Positions 58,501 through 64,000 of a stretch of 64,000 nucleotides of DNA are shown piece after piece. The notes below the pieces were generated by a model, which saw only the letters and a list, made by a program, of their open reading frames with translations, made no database searches and had not been told where the DNA came from. Within the stretch, counting starts at the first letter, position 1. Each line of letters begins with the position of its first letter. Origin of the DNA: Crambe crambe (lineage: Eukaryota > Porifera > Demospongiae > Poecilosclerida > Crambeidae); NCBI GenBank assembly GCA_963924555.1, contig OZ004583.1:3319501-3383500 (forward strand), written 5' to 3'. The translations under genes and the position numbers were made by a program.

Positions 58501-61500
58501 GGTAGCCTGGGTTCAGAGAAGACACTCTAATGCTAACTGGGAATGCACCAAGTCAGTTAACAACCTGAATAGCTAGATATCAAAAGTCACTGTTGGGGCT
58601 ATATAATCATAAGTGAGGGAGGAGCACATTGAAATGACCACTGGCTGCTTGCTCGCCCAACTAATGCTATACGAGCATCTCTAGTAGTGTTAAAGATAGA
58701 TTAGAAAATAAAAGTACATTATTTGCAAGATTAAAGTGGAGAATAATGCTCTTTATACAAATCTCTCATAACAATCATTGGTTGCATTGTAGATGACAAC
58801 CACTATGTCAAAAGGTAGTCGATATTATCACTTTGCACACATTTAGCTATATGTATATTGTCCATATATCACATTACGCATCAGCAATCTTAAAAATCTA
58901 TACATCACTGCTGAGCTTCCTTCTATTCTTAACCTGTTGGGCTAAGCTTGCAGAGCAGACTTAGCAAAAGACTTCCATTGTAATTCATTTACACATTTAG
59001 CTCACATTGTAATAGTTTAGTACAATGCCAGGGCAAGGCAACCATACTATAACTATTATACGTATGTTCCACCTGATTGGCTGACTAGGCTCTGCCTTTA
59101 GGCTATGTTGCTTAGCTACTCTATCACCAGCACCGGCAAGGTAGATTCAATGGCTGTCCCCATGACAATTTCTGTCTCGGTACAGTATGTGTACTGCACT
59201 GCTAATGTTGGTGCTTTGCAGGAGCCACACCCATAGGATGGTTTTGACCCTGACAATGACCTGTCTACAGGGCCCCTCAAGAGGAAGCTACATACTGACT
59301 AAGCCCCTCCCTCGCTTCAACTTTGCCAGTGAGGAAGAACTTTCTAGACTTGGAGATGGTTTGGTACCCTCTATAAAAAGCAGTCATTCCCAAAGCTAGT
59401 TTCATGAAGTGCCAACTAAAGCCTATAGAAGAGCTGAATGTAGTGTAGTTGGCTTAGTATTACCAAGTGTGTAAGCTAGAAAGCCTATGTACCTTAGTTC
59501 TGGTGATTTTCCACATGAATCTCTGCTGTTGGATTCTCCACATACAAAGCTTTCATGGCTGATTAGCACTATATTTGAAGCCATTGTACGTACCTAACTT
59601 TATCAGAGTTTTGTTCGATCAAGCATAATGTGCACAGGATCAATGATAGGTTTGAATTGCATGATGACAATCTATGTACCCATGCCATGTAGAGAAAAAA
59701 TGGCATCCTGCTTGCCTCATAGTCTTGTGAGCCAGACCATTCCACTGGTCAACACTCCACATTAGTTTTGTGCCCGTGGAATGCACAAAATTAATGATTG
59801 ATGGGCAGGTTCAATTTGCACATGAATTAATTATTTGTTTTCCACCTAGTATATTTAGTCCCATAGACCAGTTGTACTTTAACTGGCATAAAGTCCTCCC
59901 CCAGGGGATAAAACTAGCTATAAAGTCTTCCCCTTTGCTAAATAATTAGAGTAATGCAATATATCTATTATAATACAATAATAAGATGTTTTGAAAGTTT
60001 CTTTGCTTGTGATAGCTACTCATGGCGTAAAAATCAACAAAGAAGACTGTGCAAAGTTGCTCGGATACTGTTCAGTATTATATTTTCTGGTCTCAATAAT
60101 AATTTAGAAAAGGTCTCAGATAGTACTTATGCATCAGTGCACTGCAAAATATCATCAGGTAGATCTATACTTGGTCCTCCGGCTACGTACACTCTTTCCA
60201 TGAACTAAATTTTTTTAGTTCCACTACAGCTTTTTCTCTAGAAAATTAGAACACAATAATGATAATATACTATGTGCTGCATACATCAAACACATGATTT
60301 GTGCTAATGGTGAATTTTGTTTATATATGTAGAAACCTATTGTGGAGTACCTGATAGAGTACCACATGCTTGAAGAGAAAAGAGACCATCTTGCGTGCTA
60401 CATTCCTAGAACCATCATGCTCCACCATTACGTAGCCTTCAGGCTCTCCCTCCGCAGGTATACAGGTAGACGTTTTGACACTTCTCCATTCCATTACTTT
60501 TTATATCACTGCAGGCTATGCCTGAGGGTCCAACAGGAACTTAAGGGGAGCAACAAGAGTGATGGAAGCTTGAACATCTGGTCAGAGTTCGTATCAGACC
60601 TGTGGGAGAAGCATCTTCCTCACTTGAGGTGGCCTGGAGAACATCATGGTGAAAGTAATCCCAACACTGGTTGCTATGGTTTTCAAGAGGAGGAGGAAGA
60701 GGAAGGAGAAGAGAATGAGGATTGCGTGCTGACATCCTCTCTCCTGGGGGACAGTGCTGATGAAGATGGTGGATATGAGAGAGGAGGGATGGAGTCAGGC
60801 TCCAACGGAATCCGAGACACCCCCATGGAGGAGGAATCTTTCACTATTTTGTCTGAGGTGGATGGCCACACATTGGATTTGAATAAGAATTCAAGTGAGG
60901 AGAAGGAGGGAAAAATTGGAGGAGCCTCTAATACTGAGACCACACATCTCCCAGGACACTGTGAGTATTGTCTGATGTGTGTTTGTGTGAAATTATTCTG
61001 AACTCAAGAAACGTCTTCTTTCTATAGTACAAAGTGGTATGTACATATGTAGCACTATGTGCAATGAACTAGTGGTGCTGTAGTAATGTGCTTTTATTTT
61101 CCTCCTGAAAGATGCAAGTCTAGAAGAACTGGCTCAAAAAGTTTCTGCTCAGGATGTAGCTGACTTTCTGACAAGGATCCAGCTCCCTCAATATGCAGAT
61201 GATTTCTTGAGTTCTGACATCAGTGGGGAAGTCCTGTTGGAGGCAGATGCAGATGTTCTGAATGAACTGGGCATGACTAGCCCCTTGCACCAGATGAGAG
61301 TCATTGAGTTATTCCGTAGGGAACTGCAGGGGAAAACCCCCAGGTACTAGTACTACATAATATTAAGTAGTGTCATGCTGATTTCAAGAGTTCTATAGTT
61401 CCTGAGAAATAAAGATAATGTACTCATTTGGCACTTATTCTCCTATATCTTGTTATCTTTCAATTTTTTTTTCTGTATAGGTATTCACAGGAGCATGTGT

Positions 61501-61697
61501 CCAGATTCCTGCAGCAATACAAGCTGGAGAAGTACACTCCCATGCTGGAATGTCATGGCATAGATGGAGACATGATCCTGGCGGTGGAGGGAAAACTAAT
61601 GAAAAGTATCCTCAGTGAAGTGGGTGTGACCTCAGCTGTGGATAATTTGAAGATAAGGACTAAGTTCAAGACTTTTGTAAGTAATGAAAATCCTTGA
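26585..61697 (+). CDS. RNF213-like giant AAA+ protein with C-terminal SAM domains
   Basis: Fifty-three exons join with consistent phases to 16,704 bases (about 5,567 residues; human RNF213 is about 5,200). Diagnostic sequence is the AAA core: P-loops GAAGDGKT (about 1,824), GETGVGKT (about 2,215) and GAPGSSKT (about 2,685), with Walker B motifs VFLDEVN and VVFMDEAGLPEESHESLKVL. A helical E3-shell-like region follows (LLHFPPVQFF, YPSLFLKGWD, GVVNIEDW, GACAAVRRGNKIF). Two SAM domains end the protein. RNF213 is a dynein-like AAA+ ubiquitin ligase acting in the cytosol and on lipid droplets and microbes. Here no RING or RZ finger could be found, so ligase activity is doubtful. The ATG at 26,585 follows a good splice acceptor (TTTCCTTAG/GA), so a 5' UTR exon may exist upstream. 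A strong donor (TTTTGTAAGT) lies just before the final stop. Exon coordinates are given in the five part entries. Confidence 0.85.
31367..32973. mobile_element. 1.6-kb Mutator-like element in intron 12
   Basis: The ends GGGTGTCTTGATT and AATCAAGACACCC are inverted repeats extended inward by GGAATGGA-type repeats (about 70 bases each). A perfect 9-base direct repeat CTCTTTACA flanks it (31,358-31,366 and 32,974-32,982). Nine-base duplications are typical of MULE transposons. The internal 88-codon ORF is not transposase-like. It is inserted in an inverted piece of the 3.8-4.9 kb array unit and itself carries the nested element at 31,887-32,240. Confidence 0.8.
31887..32240. mobile_element. Nested MITE with ATAGGCGCCGGAA ends
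   Basis: The ends ATAGGCGCCGGAA and TTCCGGCGCCTAT are perfect inverted repeats. Subterminal GGCCTCCCCACTT blocks occur twice. It contains a (TA)n(TG)n tract near 32,118-32,155. The style matches the other CCGCCTATG-ended small elements in the window. Confidence 0.75.
33192..33799. mobile_element. MITE-like element carrying transposase-like scraps
   Basis: The ends GTAGGGAGGTTAATTTCGT and AACGAAATTAACCCGCCCTAC are imperfect inverted repeats, with GGAAAAAAATTCG/GGAATTTTTTCC inside them. The internal plus-strand frame reads HEESQIKKRGPYIKISNE. The KRGPY.K pattern recalls the start of a helix-turn-helix transposase domain, but the rest is missing. Confidence 0.55.
34751..35211. mobile_element. 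461-base MITE with CAGTGGCGTATCTAG ends
   Basis: CAGTGGCGTATCTAG and CTAGATACGCCACTG are perfect 15-base inverted ends. Five-base ATCGT duplicates flank the element directly (34,746-34,750 and 35,212-35,216). CAGTGGCG ends recall hAT-type MITEs, although a 5-base duplication is short for hAT. Found in intron 12. Confidence 0.75.
35405..35860. mobile_element. Uninterrupted copy of the 8-kb element
   Basis: TGATAGT-like end, TACTCTCTAAGTAGGGATGG, ACACCTTCAATGTGCTAGGA, then CTTTAACTCGACATGTTCAA and GCAGACATTTTTATAG, parallel to 8,120-9,060. It has one TTAA where the other copy has the nested 638-base MITE. Confidence 0.7.
36089..36260. repeat. P3-type palindrome in intron 12
   Basis: GGGAGTGAACTTCAGTTAAA, CCCCTTACCCATTAACTATT and CCTACTTCACTCCC are mirrored by their complements. 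The right side continues to CACACAGCCATCCCTACTTC near 36,280. It ends about 170 bases before exon 13. A smaller cousin is at 35,260-35,400. Confidence 0.75.
36431..41001 (+). other. RNF213-like gene, exons 13-18 (stalk/linker)
   Basis: Exons: 36,431-36,822; 37,660-39,145; 39,265-39,612; 39,778-40,131; 40,263-40,649; 40,849-41,001. Helical sequence typical of the region before the first active AAA unit (VNANITLIRLWFSRAEGD across the exon 14/15 join). Exon 16 ends AAG/GCAAGT, so intron 16 is a GC-AG intron; the frame on both sides requires it. Exon 14 is 1.49 kb without an intron. Confidence 0.8.
36852..37318. mobile_element. MITE with GTCTTGTGAGCCAGACC ends in intron 13
   Basis: The left end GTCTTGTGAGCCAGACCTAT and right end ATATGTCTAGCTCACAAGAT are inverted. 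Inner AAAAATAGGTCTGGTGAAAG and CTTTCACCAGACCTATTTTT mirror each other. A fragment of the same left end is at 59,729. Confidence 0.7.
42340..43195. repeat. Intron 23 repeats, including a P3 palindrome
   Basis: 42,962-43,082 is a palindrome (ACCAATATTACCAAACTA, ATTCCTACTTCACTCCC and complements). The P3 right arm continues to CACACAGCCATCCC at 43,155. Upstream, a small GGCACTGTGCC/GGCACTCTGGTGCC fold lies at 42,880-42,910. No exon is seen. Confidence 0.65.
43872..43930. repeat. (GT)n microsatellite forming the intron 25 donor
   Basis: The exon ends AACTATCAG at 43,871 and the intron begins directly with about 29 GT units. Every GT is a potential donor and the true one can only be inferred from frame. 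Confidence 0.9.
44306..44597. mobile_element. Small TIR element in intron 25
   Basis: ATTGGTGAGCAAAGCGAGC and GCTTTGCTCGCCAATT are inverted ends about 290 bases apart. Related right-end sequence (GCTTCGCTCGCCAATA) lies at 47,853, and related ends flank the element at 57,971-58,660. Confidence 0.65.
48860..48914. repeat. (CT)n microsatellite at the intron 31 acceptor
   Basis: About 27 CT units run directly into the splice acceptor CCAG at 48,916, replacing the normal polypyrimidine tract. Confidence 0.9.
55498..55588. repeat. (CT)n/(CCCT)n microsatellite at the intron 48 acceptor
   Basis: About 35 CT units and then CCCT units lead to CAATAG, the acceptor of exon 49 (55,595). Confidence 0.9.
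57488..57850 (-). pseudogene. Gag-like/recombinase-element fragment
   Basis: The minus-strand ORF reads VQYDHCFRQLATKDSHFHYW and then TRFQGNNASTLGAHNSFHP. The W/YD..FR..A...W spacing resembles a recurrent upstream ORF of DIRS/tyrosine-recombinase-type elements in cnidarians and sponges. The zinc-binding residues expected later are mostly missing. Tentative, from memory. Confidence 0.3.
57971..58660. mobile_element. 690-base TIR element with Arg-rich repeat ORF relic
   Basis: ATTGGCGAGCGAGCGAAGC and GCTGCTTGCTCGCCCAACTAAT are inverted ends. From the ATG at 58,164 an ORF reads MEPREPENKRRRAPEHPLET and ERDRARRRTESKEQRKTRLA, stops at 58,338, and continues in the next frame as RARRRECTESAED, RARRRAESAEHRAARLQHM. 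Such RxRRRxESxEQRxARL repeats are common at the N-termini of Helitron-helicase-like proteins in invertebrates. It is a frameshifted fragment. Confidence 0.5.
59190..59399 (+). pseudogene. Possible recombinase-element N-terminal fragment
   Basis: One frame gives DGFDPDNDLSTGPLKRKLHT and then a stop. The next frame gives SYILTKPLPRFNFASEEELS and RLGDGLVPSIKSS and a stop. RF..-SEEEL..L..G.VP is similar in style to the fragment at 26.0-26.2 kb. Two frames and no neighbours indicate a relic. Confidence 0.3.
60333..61697 (+). other. RNF213-like gene, exons 50-53 (tail with two SAM domains)
   Basis: Exons: 60,333-60,457; 60,515-60,960; 61,112-61,343; 61,481-61,697. Exon 51 encodes an acidic disordered linker (EEEEEEGEENED). 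Exon 52 is one complete SAM domain (QDVADFLTRIQLPQYADDFL ... LNELGMTSPLHQMRVIELFR, about residues 5,419-5,495). Exon 53 is a second SAM-like domain (HVSRFLQQYKLEKYTPMLEC ... ILSEVGVTSAVDNLKIRTKF, about 5,496-5,567), ending NENP-stop. Intron 50 is only 57 bases and keeps the frame open if retained. SAM domains usually mediate homo- or hetero-oligomers. Human RNF213 has none that I know of. Confidence 0.85.
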
Positions 61698-61984
61698 GTT
61701 TTTTTAGAGACTTTTTAGAGACTTTTTATAGAAGATTTATAAAACTAACAGCTACTTTATAAGCTTGCTGTGTGCATTGTAATTATCATGCTATTATCAA
61801 ATGTTGCGTGGAAAGAGTAGAAGGCATAAATGTCCAGTAGTGCCATTATCCATGGAATGTCATATTCGATGGATTTCTAGTAGCTACTGTCCAATGGTAT
61901 ATACAATGGTTCCATTGTTCAAAGTATCTCTGGCCATCCATGGATAATCCATGGACAGGGCTTGTAAGTAAATGGAATAAGGAA

Positions 61985-62515
61985 AGTACAGCTCAATGTT
62001 ACACAAAGACCCACATCCAAAGTGGCTGGTAGCTATAGTCATTCTTAAAACGATAGTTCACTCATCCATTTCATGCATAGCTAGGTCAGAACCCTGCTGA
62101 ACCATCCATAACCCCTGCTGAACCTCCAATAATTATAACCCCACTGTGTTCTGTTGTTGTGATTTGTCATACTCCCATGAAGAATAGTAACACTTCTGGC
62201 AGTAGGCATGTATTTTCATGCATGACTGCAAGGTGGTCCTCGAAATGGAATCAACAGCCATTATTCTACTAATTCACCTGATGATTGTCATGTGGAGAAA
62301 GTTTAGCAGAAGGATGAAGAGAGCCAGTAAGATAATTATTATTTTGCTCAGGATCTTGTACCCATTGTAATGTTCTTCACTGTTTTTAGCTAAGCTACCA
62401 AACTGTAGTACAATCTGATTATTCTCAAGAAAAGGGTTGAGTAACACAATAAACAAAAAAAACACATCCACATTACTAATAATAATTACAATTCACTGAG
62501 TTCCATATATCACAA
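61985..62515. repeat. Segmental duplication partner of 17,105-17,775
   Basis: Same ordered blocks as at 17.1-17.8 kb (CCCACATCCAAAGTGGCTG, ATGCATAGCTAGGTCAGAAC, ACTCCCATGAAGAATAG, GCTACCAAACTGTAG, AAGGGTTGAGTAACACAAT). An orphan receptor membrane-helix exon lies in the middle. Confidence 0.75.
62252..62326 (+). pseudogene. Orphan transmembrane exon of the receptor A/B family
   Basis: AACAGCCATTATTCTACTAA.. reads TAIILLIHLMIVMWRKFSRR then MKRA and ends at GTAAGAT. It matches the end of exon 3 of gene B (TAILLLFLLMIVVWRAFGRN, MKRA, same donor). The first half of the exon and all other exons are absent. Confidence 0.75.
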
Positions 62516-62519
62516 TAGC

Positions 62520-63103
62520 TATTATGATCTTTTAGTGCAGCATAATATAATTAATCATGACAGTTGACAGGCTATCAAGATTGTCCATTTCCCCTGTAAA
62601 ATTGGAAGAGAGTTCGTCCTATGTATACTGCCATTAATTAAATTGCTGCTATTCTGTTGCACTTGGGGTTCTTCCAAGGTGTATAGCCAGTATTCAAAGA
62701 TACAGCACAACACACTTTTACAACATTTAGCATACATGTGGTCTCAACTGGTCAGGCCTACATCACAAAACCACAATGCAAGATCAACTACAACTAGCTG
62801 TATACACATCAGTCCAATTGACTAACAGTATTTTTTTCTAAATCCGTAGCTAGTAGCTAGCTACCTAACTGACTGTCAATGGAATATTTGTTATGATCCT
62901 GCATGTATTTATGATAGTGAAGATGCATTCAATGGATTTTAGTCTCTTTTGAATTACTACATATGTTGGTAAATATGATAGCAAAATGGACAAAAATGAC
63001 TAGCAATTAATTTTAATGGATCGATCGATCTATCCTGTATTTTATAACTGAAGCTTAGTAGCACCGGCACAGTAGTCATGCAAGTATAGCTACGTAGATC
63101 ACT
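62520..63103. repeat. Duplicated 5' flank of receptor copy C
   Basis: From about 62,748 this runs parallel to 19,296-19,637 upstream of gene B (same GGTCAGGCC, TACACATCAGTC, TTATGATCCTGCATGTATTT and GATCGATCTATCCTG blocks). 62,520-62,740 shows nothing recognisable. Confidence 0.65.
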
Positions 63104-63779
63104 ATGAATAGCACTGATTCTGTTTGTATTATTAAAATGTCATATCTGCCCATACATGCCCTGAGAATGGCAAGTCTCATAATTATTGATTTATAATACA
63201 GATTCAATAAATTACTCATTTTATAAGAGCAAAATACATAGCTATGTATTATGAATCTTGTTATTAGCTTTAATTAGCTATTGCTGCCATTGGTGTACAT
63301 AGGTATTGGGGCAGTGAAATTTATCAAAACACTGAATAGTATTGAGTATTGAGTGGAAAATACTACCACCTTATTCTGGATCTGGAACATTTATCTTGTC
63401 AGAAGAGGTTGGAGAAAAAGGAGAATTTTGTGCACTTGGTGTCATAGGCAACACAACAGCATCATTTAATTCAAGTGATATCATTGGGACTCTGGATATT
63501 TTGAAGGATAATTCATGGAAGACTCCAAAGCTAAGAACCAAAACCATTGCAAGGCTAAATTTAATGGGAAAGGAGCTTAAGAAAGGTGATAGGGTAGCAG
63601 TTCATATTCCAAGTAACTGTTTGTATACCAGCAGTATGACATACGAGTACTGTCCTTTGCAAATAAAATATAGTGGCAATGATATCAAAGTTATAGATTG
63701 GGTATATTCTTTTGATGATCTATCTGAAGGAGAGGTATTACAATTTAATGTGAAGCAAGCATTACATTCATACATTTAA
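63104..63779 (+). pseudogene. Receptor family copy C, broken and truncated
   Basis: Exon 1 (63,104 on) matches the signal-peptide exon of A/B but has lost 5 bases and gained 1, which destroys the signal-peptide frame. Its donor is GC instead of GT. The ectodomain exon (from about 63,303) has a stop in its first 20 codons, then an open frame ILPPYSGSGTFILSEEVGEK ... SMTYEYCPLQIKYSGND ... VIDWVYSFDDLSEGE with an internal scrambled deletion. It ends where the right arm of the 17.8-kb foldback family begins (63,785), so the final cysteine segment, helix and tail are missing. Confidence 0.8.
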
Positions 63780-63784
63780 TGTGA

Positions 63785-63890
63785 ACACTTATATTGGCAT
63801 GGAATTAATTCAGTCCCATGTATACTTGTGGCATGTTTGACTTAAATCAATGCCATGAGTGACTCAAGGCATGGATGACTTAATAAAGGG
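63785..63890. repeat. Fragment of the 17.8-kb foldback element arm
   Basis: GTGAACACTTATATTGGCAT, GGCATGTTTGACTTAAATCA and CCATGAGTGACTCAAGGCA match 18,988-19,110. The remaining 110 bases to the window end are AT-rich with nothing recognised. Confidence 0.75.
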
Positions 63891-64000
63891 TAGGTTGAAT
63901 GAAAAAAAAAATTTTTTTTAAATATCACCAAAACCCTTTCAAGGTAGTCTATAAACTAAATATATTACAATTTTAATTCACACTACAGCATAACACCCAC

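Larger units (their letters stand above)
56190..60332. other. 4.1-kb intron 49 of the giant gene
   Basis: Phase 0 on both sides (VKEAAN to KPIVEYL). I found no extra in-phase exon that is convincing. It holds several transposon relics, listed separately, and AT-rich filler. A short reading frame at 57,080-57,150 (MKKPMDEAIQQASSAMEQLQ) is exon-like, but its ends do not match canonical splice sites in phase. Confidence 0.55.

Noticed and set aside
1-64000. tRNA or rRNA genes
   Set aside because: No cloverleaf with A and B box pairs or rRNA-like stretch was noticed while reading; a tRNAscan run would be needed to exclude them.

Overview
The window looks like a piece of a sponge (demosponge) nuclear genome. 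The DNA is AT-rich and full of TAGCTA/AGCT strings. Genes have many short GT-AG introns (often 50-150 bases) in repeat-crowded DNA, and the kinase and cysteine-rich families resemble those I know from Amphimedon-type sponges. The species is an inference from memory; nothing was searched.

Layout. 1-13,800 is mostly repeats: long foldback palindromes, a duplicated composite element, a satellite-like array and nested inverted-repeat transposons. It also holds an orphan secretory first exon (7,783-7,914, minus) and a broken CXC-type cysteine-rich gene (9,655-11,667, minus). 13,989-21,547 holds two tandem paralogues of an unrecognised single-pass receptor-like family (signal peptide, cysteine-rich ectodomain, one membrane helix, short tail). 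A third, broken copy lies at 63,104-63,779 and an orphan membrane-helix exon at about 62,252. 22,600-24,595 (minus) is a novel-N-terminus/Ig-like/kinase gene that stops in the middle of the kinase domain. 24,659-26,500 is an inverted composite repeat, small gene fragments and a GC-rich promoter-side region.

26,585-61,697 is one giant gene. I could join 53 exons with consistent phases into about 5,567 codons. It is an RNF213 (mysterin)-like AAA+ protein with three recognisable P-loops, a long E3-shell-like helical region and two SAM domains at the C-terminus. I could not find the RING or the RZ zinc finger expected in this family, which is the most interesting feature of the window. Its 5.7-kb intron 12 and 4.1-kb intron 49 are packed with transposons, several with readable target-site duplications.

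The neighbouring genes are not an operon. RNF213 relatives act in innate defence and lipid biology, and the flanking receptor-like and Ig-kinase genes are plausible immune or recognition genes, but a functional link is only a hypothesis. Pieces of RNF213-like exons also occur as relics at 16.9 kb and 22.1-22.3 kb. This points to local duplication and decay of that family, alongside a segmental duplication between 17-20.4 kb and 62-63.8 kb.
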